A stretch of DNA of 64,000 nucleotides from the NCBI RefSeq assembly GCF_012927205.1, contig NZ_JABBGC010000003.1, forward strand, positions 930,001 to 994,000. The letters run 5' to 3'. Positions 1 to 8,226 of this stretch are shown piece after piece. Both the position numbers and the translations under genes were made by a program. The DNA comes from Chitinophaga fulva (lineage in GTDB: Bacteria > Bacteroidota > Bacteroidia > Chitinophagales > Chitinophagaceae). The first letter of the stretch is position 1; every line of letters begins with the position of its first letter. Under the pieces are notes generated by a model. It ran no database searches and was not told where the DNA came from. It was given only the letters and a program-made list of their open reading frames with translations.

Positions 1-1119
1 ACCGGCATGGCCTACGCCACCGGTAACATGGTGTATAAAGATACCGTCCGCAAAATGTCACTGCTGGCCAACCATGGTACGGTCAACCAGATCGCCAAAA
101 CCATCCTGGCCACCCAGAAGCCGCTGCTCATCATGGAAAAAAATAAAGATACCATGTACCTCGCAGCAGATACGCTCTTCTCCGGCATCATCAGACCTGG
201 CGACAGCCTCTCCATCCCATCTGTGGGCGGACTGAAAAAAGAGCCGGTGAAAGAACCGCTGCGGGCAGTAAGGACCATCCGGCCACCGAAAGAACATATC
301 CCCATCAATATCACCCTGATCAATCAGGGCGACTCCCTCGCCAAAAAACAACTGGACAGTGTGCCCGGTACCGTTATGATGTTTGTGGCCGACAGTGTGC
401 TGGCCAAAACAAAAGACAAGCTGGACTCCAACCGGGTGAAACTGGTGAAGATAGCGCCACCGCTGTCCATCATCATGAAAGATTCTTTGCCAGGCGTCAA
501 ACACCATGCAGACAGTATCGCGTTGTCTGCACCACCTGCAAAAGATACCGCTGATCAACGGTACATCCTGGCCTATCACCATGTGCGCATGTTCTCCGAT
601 TCCCTGCAGGGCGTGGCTGACAGTGTATATTATTCTACCAAAGACTCCATCTTCCGCTTCTACCGCGACCCGGTGCTTTGGTCCAATAATGCCACCCAGC
701 TCAGCGCAGATACCATGCTGATGTTCACCAAAAACCAGGCGGCCGATAAAGTACTGATGATCAAAAATGCTTTTATCATCAACAATGCCGGCCCTAATAT
801 GTACAACCAGGTGAAAGGCAATACCATCACCGGGTATGTGGCTGGCGAGTCGCTCGACTGGATGCATGTGGAAGGAAATGCCGAAACCATCAACTATGTA
901 AAAGACCAGAGTGGTGCCTATATGAGCGTCAACAAGGCGCAATGCGGCATTATTAATATCTTCTTCAAAAAAGGAGACGTGGATAAAGTAGTGATGATCA
1001 AAGACCCCGAAGGCACCGTTTATCCCTTCACGCAAAGGCCCAAAGAACAGCTCCAGCTGGAAAATTTCAAATGGGACATCAAGCGCAAGCCCAAGACCAA
1101 GTATGAACTTATGCAGTAA
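1..1119 (+). CDS. OstA-like / LptA-LptD N-terminal family protein, 5'-truncated by the window
   Basis: The reading frame is open from base 1 and ends at TAA 1117-1119, so only the C-terminal ~372 residues are seen. The text resembles OstA-like proteins of Bacteroidota, which carry LptA/OstA beta-jellyroll domains thought to handle lipopolysaccharide in the periplasm. Supporting stretches are the opening ATGNMVYKD and the terminal block with KGNTITGY, VEGNAETINY and KAQCGIINIFF. A middle segment (about residues 60-200) is rich in Pro, Lys and Asp and looks like a linker. The N-terminus and any signal peptide lie outside the window. The family call is from sequence memory; the LPS role is family inference. 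Confidence 0.7.
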   Translation, partial: TGMAYATGNMVYKDTVRKMSLLANHGTVNQIAKTILATQKPLLIMEKNKDTMYLAADTLFSGIIRPGDSLSIPSVGGLKKEPVKEPLRAVRTIRPPKEHIPINITLINQGDSLAKKQLDSVPGTVMMFVADSVLAKTKDKLDSNRVKLVKIAPPLSIIMKDSLPGVKHHADSIALSAPPAKDTADQRYILAYHHVRMFSDSLQGVADSVYYSTKDSIFRFYRDPVLWSNNATQLSADTMLMFTKNQAADKVLMIKNAFIINNAGPNMYNQVKGNTITGYVAGESLDWMHVEGNAETINYVKDQSGAYMSVNKAQCGIINIFFKKGDVDKVVMIKDPEGTVYPFTQRPKEQLQLENFKWDIKRKPKTKYELMQ

Positions 1120-1129
1120 TTACGCTGTT

Positions 1130-1206
1130 ATTTAGTTATTTTGCCATTTGGTTATTTAAAGAGAGCAAGACAATCTTTAAATAACCAAATGACAAAATAT
1201 TAAAAT
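1130..1206. repeat. Octameric inverted array (4+4 units) in the nhaA leader
   Basis: Forward units at 1130, 1138, 1146 and 1154 read ATTTAGTT, ATTTTGCC, ATTTGGTT and ATTTAAAG. After a 13-nt spacer, the reverse arm 1175-1206 read on the minus strand gives ATTTTAAT, ATTTTGTC, ATTTGGTT and ATTTAAAG. The arms are 32 bp with 3 mismatches, and the array ends 6 nt before the nhaA start. No T-tract follows, so it is not a standard terminator. Confidence 0.85.
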
Positions 1207-1212
1207 GACAAC

Positions 1213-2409
1213 ATGATTAGAAGCGCATTCAAAACCCTCCTGTCCCCGATCCACACTTTTTTAAAAGACAGCCGTGCTGTAGGTATCATCCTGATCCTCT
1301 GCACCATCGTGTCTATGATATTGGCTAATTCATCGTGGCAGGAAAGTTATATTAACTTCTGGAATGCGCTCTTTGACCCGGCTGGCGGACATCATTATCA
1401 ATACCGTGCACTGCATTTACCCAACTCCTACCTGTTATGGATAAACGACGGCATGATGGTGCTGTTCTTTTTCCTGGTAGGCATGGAAATAAAAAGAGAA
1501 CTGACGGTAGGAGAACTTTCCTCCCTGCGTAAATCCATTCTGCCCGTGCTCGCGGCCATCGGCGGGATGTTATTCCCGGCACTGATCTTCAGCCTGTTCA
1601 ACAGCGGTACGGAATATGCCCATGGCTGGGGCATTCCAATGGCTACCGACATCGCTTTTTCGCTGGGTATTCTCTCCCTGCTGGGCAACAGGGTACCGGT
1701 GAGCCTGAAAATTTTCCTGATGGCGCTGGCCATTATCGATGATCTCGGCGCTATCCTTACCATCGCTATATTTTATACGCCACATCTTAATCTTCAATAC
1801 CTGCTGATGGCCGGCGGTGTATTGCTCATCCCCATCGCACTGAACCTGCTGAAAGTACAACGATTGATATTGTATTTCATTCCGGGCATTGTGTTGTGGT
1901 ACTTTCTTTTCAACTCCGGCGTGCATGCTACCATTGCAGGTGTATTACTGGCTTTCTGCATTCCGCAGGATAAAATAGCGGACCTGGTGCATGGCCTGCA
2001 TGACCCGGTCAATTTTATCATCATGCCTGTTTTCGCATTAGCCAATACGGCAATACAATTGCCTTCAGATATATTGGGCGCACTACATAATGATATCAGT
2101 TATGGTGTCATTGCAGGACTGGTGCTGGGCAAACCGATAGGTATTTTTGCCTTGTCCTTTGCCGCGGTAAAACTAAAACTGGCCAGCCTTCCCTCCAAAT
2201 CAGGCTGGTTGCAGCTGATCGGTGTAGGACTGATTGCCGGTATTGGTTTCACGATGTCTATCTTTATCTCTTCGCTTGCTTATGTGGAAAGAGAATATCA
2301 GATCATCTCCATTATATCCGTGATAGCGGCCTCCCTGTTAGCCGGTATAGCCGGGTTTACCTTCCTTCGTTTATTGAAGCCTGTTATTCCGATCAAGAAA
2401 AGCAAATGA
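1213..2409 (+). CDS. nhaA: Na+/H+ antiporter NhaA
   Basis: A 398-residue integral membrane protein of the NhaA family, which exchanges cytoplasmic Na+ for external H+ in pH and salt homeostasis. The INDGMMVLFFFLVGMEIKRE loop is diagnostic. The ion-binding aspartates are present: D146 in MATDIAFS (E. coli D133) and the pair D176-D177 in AIIDDLGA (E. coli D163-D164). The length is typical. ATG at 1213 fits the family N-terminus, and it lies 6 nt after the end of an octameric inverted array, so the leader can fold into a long hairpin. No obvious terminator follows. Confidence 0.95.
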   Translation: MIRSAFKTLLSPIHTFLKDSRAVGIILILCTIVSMILANSSWQESYINFWNALFDPAGGHHYQYRALHLPNSYLLWINDGMMVLFFFLVGMEIKRELTVGELSSLRKSILPVLAAIGGMLFPALIFSLFNSGTEYAHGWGIPMATDIAFSLGILSLLGNRVPVSLKIFLMALAIIDDLGAILTIAIFYTPHLNLQYLLMAGGVLLIPIALNLLKVQRLILYFIPGIVLWYFLFNSGVHATIAGVLLAFCIPQDKIADLVHGLHDPVNFIIMPVFALANTAIQLPSDILGALHNDISYGVIAGLVLGKPIGIFALSFAAVKLKLASLPSKSGWLQLIGVGLIAGIGFTMSIFISSLAYVEREYQIISIISVIAASLLAGIAGFTFLRLLKPVIPIKKSK

Positions 2410-2530
2410 TGGATTGGCACTGTTATTGTGAGGCTACCCCGAATTTTATTCAACCCGGAATATACTTTAGAGTGTATAGCCAACGTTAATAGTCGCATAC
2501 ATTTTTTGTATCAATAAATAAGCAACATCT

Positions 2531-3058
2531 ATGAAAAAAGTCGTGTTATTTTTCAGCCTGTTTGCCCTGCTGGCAGTACAGGCTAACGCGCAGAAAAAGA
2601 AAAGCTATGGTAGCGGTAGTGTTGAAAACTACAACACTGCACTGGGTATCCGCCTGAACCCATGGGTAGTGGGTTTCACCATTAAACACTTCATCCAGGG
2701 CCCTCACGCCATTGAAGGATTGGTGACCACCAACCACGAACATAAATCCAACGTTACGTTCACCGCGCTGTATGAATACCATTGGAATATCGGCAGACCT
2801 GAGCTGAATATGTATGCCGGTGGCGGTGCACACCTTGGTTTCTATGACCGTCGTGATTATGATTGGGACCGTTATGTGGACAAAGGCAAAGGTACCTACG
2901 TATCTCCGGGCCTGGACGGTATCATCGGTGTTGAATGGACTTTCAAGAACATACCGTTGAACCTGAGTGCTGACCTGAAACCTTACGTTCAGTTTGTTGG
3001 CCCGACCAACTTCATCGGAGAAGAAATTGGCGGTATATCTGCACGATATACCTTTTAA
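2531..3058 (+). CDS. Small outer-membrane beta-barrel-like protein
   Basis: A 175-residue protein with a clear signal peptide (MKKVVLFFSLFALLAVQANA, cleavage near residue 20). The mature part alternates aromatic and polar strands (GIRLNPWVVGFTIKHF, MYAGGGAHLGFYDRRDYDW, LKPYVQFVG) and ends in SARYTF, a terminal aromatic residue as in Bam-assembled barrels. This suits an 8-strand porin-like or OmpW-like fold. It is monocistronic and followed by a strong terminator. Substrate and function are unknown; a periplasmic beta-sandwich is the alternative. Confidence 0.7.
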   Translation: MKKVVLFFSLFALLAVQANAQKKKSYGSGSVENYNTALGIRLNPWVVGFTIKHFIQGPHAIEGLVTTNHEHKSNVTFTALYEYHWNIGRPELNMYAGGGAHLGFYDRRDYDWDRYVDKGKGTYVSPGLDGIIGVEWTFKNIPLNLSADLKPYVQFVGPTNFIGEEIGGISARYTF

Positions 3059-3083
3059 CATAGCGGAAACGCTAATAACCCGT

Positions 3084-3118
3084 AAACGGATCATGAGGCA
3101 AGCATGATCCGTTTTTTT
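3084..3118 (+). terminator. Rho-independent terminator
   Basis: Perfect 12-bp stem AAACGGATCATG (3084-3095) with CATGATCCGTTT (3103-3114), a 7-nt loop and a run of T. It closes the transcript of the outer-membrane protein gene. Confidence 0.9.
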
Positions 3119-3162
3119 ATGTTCCTTATTTTTGAGCTACTTTTATTGTTCAACAGCAGGAT

Positions 3163-4680
3163 ATGAAAATCTTCACCGCTGCACAGGTCCGGGAGGCGGA
3201 TGCCTTCACCATAGCACATGAGCCCGTGAGCAGTACCGACCTGATGGCGCGGGCTGCAGGCAAATGTGCTGACTGGCTGCTGGACCGTTTTGCCCCTTCT
3301 CATCCTTTTTTTATCTTCTGTGGTAAAGGTAATAATGGTGGCGACGGACTGGTGATTGCCCAGCGGTTGCTGGAAGAAGGTTACCAGGTAACGGCCTGCC
3401 TGTTGGAGTATGGCAATAAGGCCAGTGAGGATTATATATATTATTACCGGCGGTTGCAGCAGCAATATGCCGGCCGTATCCGTGAAATAGCCGATGTTAC
3501 CGGTTTCCCTGAGCTGCCCCCTTCCACGGTGATTGTAGATGCTATTTTTGGTACCGGGCTGAACAAACCCATTGAAGGCTGGCTGGCCGGTATTATTCAC
3601 AAGATCAATGATCAGCATGGCCGTCATACGATTGTAGCCATTGATATGCCCTCCGGGCTGATGGCAGACGCCAGTTGCCGCAATACGCCCGTCATACAGG
3701 CACATTACACCCTGAGCTTTGAATGCCATAAACTGGCTTTTCTGTTGCCCGAAAACGAGGCCCTCGTTGGCGAGGTACAGATACTGCCTATTGGGCTGTC
3801 GCCGGACTATATAACGCATACGCCTGCACGCTACCATCTGGCAGACAGGGAGATGATGCATACCATTTACACGCCACGCCCTTCTTTTGCGCATAAAGGC
3901 ACCTTTGGACATGCCTTGCTGATTGCCGGCAGCTATGGAAAAATGGGTGCTGCCGTGCTCAGTGCCAAAGCCTGTCTCCGTGCAGGTGTGGGCCTGCTCA
4001 CCTGTCATATCCCCCGTTGTGGGTATGATATTATGCAGATCAGCGAGCCAGCGGCCATGAGTGTGACAGATGAAATACAAGAGCACAGCGCGCATTTTCA
4101 TGAACAGGCCGATGCCCGTTACAAAACCATCGGTATTGGGCCGGGACTGGGCACCGCTACAGCTACTGCCCGTTCTTTTGAGAAACTGCTGACCACTTAC
4201 AAACGCCCGATGGTGATTGATGCAGACGCACTGAACATCCTTTCCGTATATCCGTCACTGTTATATCAGGTACCGGCGGGTTCTATCCTTACGCCGCACC
4301 CTAAAGAATTTGAGCGGCTCTTTGGCCCTTCTGCCAATGATTTCGAGCGACTGGAGCTGTTATCCAAACAGGCGGTACGGCTGCAGCTGTATATCCTGCT
4401 GAAAGGGCGTTATACCGCGATCGCCTGTCCTGACGGCGCCGTGTATTTCAACGCTACCGGCAATCCCGGCATGGCTACCGGCGGTAGCGGCGATGTGCTC
4501 ACCGGCATCCTCACCGGGCTGCTGGCACAGGATTATGCACCCAAGGCCGCGGTATTGCTGGGCGCCTGGCTGCACGGCTATGCCGGCGACCTGGCCGCAG
4601 CAAAGTTGTCGCAGGAAGCGATGACCGCCGGGGACATCATCCACCACCTGGGCGCAGCTTTCCTTGAGTGTTTTTATTAA
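3163..4680 (+). CDS. nnr: Bifunctional NAD(P)H-hydrate epimerase / ADP-dependent (S)-NAD(P)H-hydrate dehydratase
   Basis: A 505-residue fusion that repairs hydrated NADH and NADPH. The N-terminal YjeF_N epimerase domain (about 1-210) has the GKGNNGGDGLVIAQRLL loop. The C-terminal ribokinase-like YjeF_C dehydratase domain (about 230-500) has AHKGTFGHALLIAGS, LTPHPKEFERLFG and the ATGGSGDVLTGILTGLLAQ nucleotide-binding motif. The two-domain order and length match E. coli NnrD (YjeF). It stands alone between terminators and intergenic DNA. The start ATG 3163 is followed directly by the conserved helix KIFTAAQVREAD. Confidence 0.93.
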   Translation: MKIFTAAQVREADAFTIAHEPVSSTDLMARAAGKCADWLLDRFAPSHPFFIFCGKGNNGGDGLVIAQRLLEEGYQVTACLLEYGNKASEDYIYYYRRLQQQYAGRIREIADVTGFPELPPSTVIVDAIFGTGLNKPIEGWLAGIIHKINDQHGRHTIVAIDMPSGLMADASCRNTPVIQAHYTLSFECHKLAFLLPENEALVGEVQILPIGLSPDYITHTPARYHLADREMMHTIYTPRPSFAHKGTFGHALLIAGSYGKMGAAVLSAKACLRAGVGLLTCHIPRCGYDIMQISEPAAMSVTDEIQEHSAHFHEQADARYKTIGIGPGLGTATATARSFEKLLTTYKRPMVIDADALNILSVYPSLLYQVPAGSILTPHPKEFERLFGPSANDFERLELLSKQAVRLQLYILLKGRYTAIACPDGAVYFNATGNPGMATGGSGDVLTGILTGLLAQDYAPKAAVLLGAWLHGYAGDLAAAKLSQEAMTAGDIIHHLGAAFLECFY

Positions 4681-4968
4681 TTCCCGTTTTGCACACCGCT
4701 GTAATAGATACCAGGACCGACAGGCCAAACCAACGGACATGCCGGTACGCCTGCCCGGAGAACCTGCAACCGAATGCAGCCACCAGGGCGGGCATCCCCC
4801 CGAATCTCCGTTAAAACCAGCTGCCATCCAGACTTCCCTGTTAATTCTTTTTTGCCTGCGGTATTTCCTTACCTGTAATGCTTAATTCAAAATTTTATTA
4901 TCTATATTTATTGGATAACATTTAGTTAATACGCTATTTTTTCAACCGAGCAATTTAAATACGCTTCT
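4681..4968. other. Gene-free 288-bp gap with a GC-rich foldable segment
   Basis: No convincing gene. A short open frame at 4664-4885 overlaps nnr and has no family signature. Bases 4690-4815 are much richer in GC than the AT-rich 4850-4968 that follows. They can fold: GCCTGCCC (4749-4756) pairs with GGGCGGGC (4786-4793), enclosing CTGCA (4764-4768) with TGCAG (4775-4779). I could not match it to a known riboswitch or to SRP RNA. Confidence 0.5.
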
Positions 4969-7164
4969 ATGAGTATCGTTTTCCTCGTTCCCTGTTTTGG
5001 ATTACTGGCCTTGTTATTTACTGCAGTCCGCAGTTCCTGGGTTTCCCGCCAGGATGCGGGTAATGAAAAGATGAAAGAAATAGCGCAGCACATTGCGGAA
5101 GGCGCTATGGCATTTTTAAAAGCGGAGTATAAAGTACTGATATACTTTGTTATCATAGCTGCGCTGTTATTGGGTTACATGGGTGCTTCCCATCATACCT
5201 CCCACTGGTCGATAGGTCTCGCCTTTATCATAGGCGCTGTATTCTCTGCCACGGCCGGATTTATCGGAATGAAAATAGCGACCAAAGCCAATGTGCGTAC
5301 TGCACAAGCTGCCCGTACCAGTCTCGCCAAAGCGCTGGGCGTATCTTTCACCGGCGGCTCTGTAATGGGTATGGGTGTTGCCGGCCTGGCCGTACTGGGT
5401 CTCGGCTCCCTGTTCATCATCCTCAAATCCTATTTCGGCGCGGCTGCCAATACCGGTGAAATGATCAGGACCATCGAAGTATTGACTGGTTTCTCACTGG
5501 GTGCAGAGAGCATCGCCCTCTTTGCCCGTGTAGGCGGCGGTATCTATACCAAAGCGGCCGACGTGGGCGCTGACCTGGTAGGTAAGGTAGAAGCAGGCAT
5601 CCCTGAGGATGATCCGCGCAACCCTGCTACCATCGCGGACAACGTGGGTGACAACGTAGGTGACGTAGCCGGTATGGGCGCCGATCTTTTCGGTTCCTAT
5701 GTGGCCACTGTACTGGCAACCATGGTATTGGGCTCTGAAACAACCTCCCAGGACGCGTTTGGAGGCATTGCGCCCATCCTGCTTCCCATGATGATTGCCG
5801 GTACCGGTATCATCTTCTCTATGATCGGTACTTTCTTCGTAAGAATCAGCGATAGCGCCGGCCTCAGTACCGGCGTAGTACAGAAAGCGCTCAACATGGG
5901 CAACTGGGGCTCTATCATCCTCACTGCCATCGCTTCCTGGTTCCTCGTTAACTGGATACTGCCCGACGGCCCGATGGTACTGCGTGGTCACGAATTCACT
6001 AAAAGCCAGGTGTTCGGCTCCATCGTGGTAGGCCTCGTTGTAGGCACCCTGATGAGCATCATCACTGAATATTATACGGCCATGGGTAAACGCCCTGTGC
6101 GCTCTATCATCCGTCAATCCGCTACCGGCGCTGCCACCAACATCATCGGCGGCTTGTCAGTGGGGATGGAATCTACAGCACTGCCCATCCTGGTCCTGGC
6201 ATTTGGCATCTATGGTTCCTATGCATTCGCAGGCCTCTATGGCGTGGCTATTGCCGCTGCTGGTATGATGGCCACCACCGCTATGCAGCTGGCTATTGAC
6301 GCCTTTGGCCCTATCGCCGACAATGCCGGTGGTATTGCTGAAATGAGCGAACTGCCCAAAGATGTGCGTGAAAAAACGGATATCCTCGATGCGGTAGGTA
6401 ACACCACCGCTGCTACCGGTAAAGGATTTGCCATCGCTTCTGCGGCCCTGACCGCACTGGCCCTGTTTGCTGCGTTTGTAGGCGTGGCAGGCATCAAAGG
6501 CATCGATATTTATAAAGCCAACGTACTGGCTGGTCTCTTCGTTGGCGGCATGATCCCCTTCATCTTCTCCTCACTGGCGATTGCAGCGGTAGGACGCGCG
6601 GCCATGGCCATGGTGGAAGAAGTACGCCGCCAGTTCCGCGAAATACCCGGTATCATGGAAGGCACGGGTAAACCAGAATACGATAAATGCGTGGCTATCT
6701 CCACACAAGCCTCTATCCGTGAAATGATCCTGCCAGGTGCTATCGCCCTGATATCTCCGCTGTTGATCGGTTTCATCGCCGGTCCTGAAGTACTCGGCGG
6801 TTTCCTCGCCGGCGCTACCGTTACCGGCGTACTGATGGGCATCTTCCAGAACAACGCCGGCGGCGCCTGGGACAACGCAAAAAAATCTTTCGAGAAAGGC
6901 GTGGAAATCAACGGGGAAACTTTCTATAAAAAATCAGAACCGCATAAGGCCTCTGTAACCGGTGATACTGTCGGTGATCCGTTCAAAGATACCTCTGGCC
7001 CTTCTATGAACATCCTCATTAAACTGATGTCTATCGTGTCACTGGTAATTGCCCCTACCCTGTCTGAAAAATTCCATACTAAGGAAGAAGTACCGCCAGT
7101 GGCCAAGGTGAAAACCGTCACTCCGCCCGCTGCCAAAACCCAACAGGTTTATGTACTGAAATAA
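4969..7164 (+). CDS. hppA: Membrane-bound ion-translocating pyrophosphatase
   Basis: A 731-residue polytopic protein of about 16 helices that hydrolyses cytoplasmic pyrophosphate and pumps H+ and/or Na+ outward. The active-site stretch ADVGADLVGKVEAGIPEDD, then NPATIADNVGDNVGDVAGMGADLFGSY and the C-terminal NNAGGAWDNAKK are all intact. The motif GNTTAATGKGFAIASA has Ala where K+-independent enzymes have Lys, which predicts a K+-dependent enzyme. Na+ versus H+ specificity cannot be settled by eye. The last ~40 residues (VPPVAKVKTVTPPAAKTQQ) are a hydrophilic Pro-rich tail. A long hairpin ending in T follows the stop. Confidence 0.95.
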   Translation: MSIVFLVPCFGLLALLFTAVRSSWVSRQDAGNEKMKEIAQHIAEGAMAFLKAEYKVLIYFVIIAALLLGYMGASHHTSHWSIGLAFIIGAVFSATAGFIGMKIATKANVRTAQAARTSLAKALGVSFTGGSVMGMGVAGLAVLGLGSLFIILKSYFGAAANTGEMIRTIEVLTGFSLGAESIALFARVGGGIYTKAADVGADLVGKVEAGIPEDDPRNPATIADNVGDNVGDVAGMGADLFGSYVATVLATMVLGSETTSQDAFGGIAPILLPMMIAGTGIIFSMIGTFFVRISDSAGLSTGVVQKALNMGNWGSIILTAIASWFLVNWILPDGPMVLRGHEFTKSQVFGSIVVGLVVGTLMSIITEYYTAMGKRPVRSIIRQSATGAATNIIGGLSVGMESTALPILVLAFGIYGSYAFAGLYGVAIAAAGMMATTAMQLAIDAFGPIADNAGGIAEMSELPKDVREKTDILDAVGNTTAATGKGFAIASAALTALALFAAFVGVAGIKGIDIYKANVLAGLFVGGMIPFIFSSLAIAAVGRAAMAMVEEVRRQFREIPGIMEGTGKPEYDKCVAISTQASIREMILPGAIALISPLLIGFIAGPEVLGGFLAGATVTGVLMGIFQNNAGGAWDNAKKSFEKGVEINGETFYKKSEPHKASVTGDTVGDPFKDTSGPSMNILIKLMSIVSLVIAPTLSEKFHTKEEVPPVAKVKTVTPPAAKTQQVYVLK

Positions 7165-7176
7165 AATAATTCCGCC

Positions 7177-7272
7177 TGGCGGACGATTCTCCGGATAAGA
7201 TCGCTATTGATCAATAATTCAATGATTAATAGCACTTTACCATCTTACCGGCAGTATCGTCCGCCATTTTTT
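7177..7272 (+). terminator. Long composite hairpin after hppA
   Basis: The outer stem TGGCGGACGAT (7177-7187) pairs with ATCGTCCGCCA (7256-7266) and is followed by a T-run. Inside, CCGGATAAGAT pairs with ATCTTACCGG with one bulge, and GCTATT pairs with AATAGC. The whole ~90 nt therefore folds into one long rod, much longer than a normal terminator. Confidence 0.8.
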
Positions 7273-7292
7273 TACGATTTACTGTAATTTTT

Positions 7293-7323
7293 TTTGTTAC
7301 AGTAAAAAACTACTGTACATTTG
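7293..7323 (+). promoter_or_regulatory. Promoter with a dyad operator in its spacer
   Basis: TTTG (7293-7296), 19 nt, TACATTTG (7316-7323) matches the Bacteroidota -33/-7 consensus exactly. The dyad TACAGTA-N6-TACTGTA (7298-7317) fills the spacer and touches the -7 box. Extra ACTGTAA half-sites lie at 7281-7287 and 7333-7339. A repressor here would block polymerase; which one is unknown. Confidence 0.75.
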
Positions 7324-7409
7324 TGCTATCAAACTGTAATAAAAAATAAAACAGTTAAACAATCGGTCAGTTGTGGCTGTAATTATATCACTACAAAAAA
7401 GCATTAAAT

Positions 7410-8039
7410 ATGAAAGTAGCTATTATCGGCGCATCAGGATTCATTGGCAGCGCCCTTTTAAACGAAGCATTGAACAGGGGTCATGAGGTAACCGCCATTG
7501 TACGTAATCCGGAGAAAATACAGGTTAAAAACGATCATCTGACCGTTAAAAAAGGCGATGTGACCAACGAAGCGGAAGTAGCTTCCCTTGTAGCGGGCAA
7601 TGATGCTGTCATCAGCGCCTACAGCGCCCACGACACTGCCACCTATGTGAAGGCTATCCGCGCCATCATCGGCGGACTGAAACAGGCCGGTATTAAAAGA
7701 CTGATCGCGGTAAGCGGTGCAGGCAGCCTGGAAGTAGCTCCCGGCGTACAACTGCTGGATACCCCCGAATTCCCGGCCGCCTGGAAGGAAGGCGCCAGCG
7801 CTACCCGCGAAGCCTACAAAGTGATTAAACAGGACAAAGACCTGCAATGGACCGTGTTAAGTCCTGCTGCCATGATCGCTCCCGGCGAACGCACCGGTAA
7901 ATTCCGCCTCGGTGGTGACCAGCTCCTTACAGACGCTAACAACGAAAGCAAAATATCCACTGCCGACTACGCCGTCGCCCTCATCGACGAACTGGAAAAA
8001 CCGGCACATATTCAACAGCGGTTTACTGTCGCATATTAA
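7410..8039 (+). CDS. NAD(P)-binding epimerase/reductase-like protein (NmrA/YwnB type)
   Basis: A 209-residue single-domain Rossmann protein. It opens with the dinucleotide motif KVAIIGASGFIGSALLNEAL (GxxGxxG), followed by VTAIVRNPEKI, where the Arg suits NADP binding, and KGDVTNEAEV. LIAVSGAGSLEV and WTVLSPAAMIAPGERTGKFR are typical of the YwnB/NAD(P)H-binding family. The substrate is unknown; relatives are often redox-stress or quinone-responsive genes. It is monocistronic behind a strong promoter whose spacer carries an ACTGTA-type operator, so it is probably inducible. The convergent AraC gene begins beyond a REP-like element. Confidence 0.85.
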   Translation: MKVAIIGASGFIGSALLNEALNRGHEVTAIVRNPEKIQVKNDHLTVKKGDVTNEAEVASLVAGNDAVISAYSAHDTATYVKAIRAIIGGLKQAGIKRLIAVSGAGSLEVAPGVQLLDTPEFPAAWKEGASATREAYKVIKQDKDLQWTVLSPAAMIAPGERTGKFRLGGDQLLTDANNESKISTADYAVALIDELEKPAHIQQRFTVAY

Positions 8040-8041
8040 TA

Positions 8042-8207
8042 CCCAGGACTAAAGTCCTGGGCTAAGATGTTTTTCAATTTTTTTCAAATGATCACATCTA
8101 TAATTACGCAGAGCAACGACATAACCCAGGGCTTTAGCTCGGGATTTGCAAACGATGGAAGGTGAAAGGAATTGAAAAACATCTTAGCCCAGGGCTTCAG
8201 CCCTGGG
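8042..8207. repeat. REP-like palindromic element (BIME-like), copy 1
   Basis: Three palindromes: 8042-8061 (CCCAGGACT-AA-AGTCCTGGG), 8125-8143 (degenerate) and 8188-8207 (CCCAGGGCTTCAGCCCTGGG). The outer two are joined by an 18-bp perfect inverted repeat, CTAAGATGTTTTTCAATT (8062-8079) against 8170-8187. The third palindrome recurs identically at 41970-41989 and inverted at 41721-41740. The element fills the gap between two convergent genes. Confidence 0.85.
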
Positions 8208-8226
8208 AATCATGAAAATCACGGGG

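Noticed and set aside
4690..4815. SRP RNA, tmRNA, RNase P RNA or a cobalamin riboswitch
   Set aside because: None of the conserved cores of these RNAs could be found in the segment.
4664..4885. 73-codon open frame after nnr
   Set aside because: It overlaps the end of nnr, has no recognisable domain, and its text (Pro-, Arg-, Cys-rich) follows GC-rich non-coding DNA.
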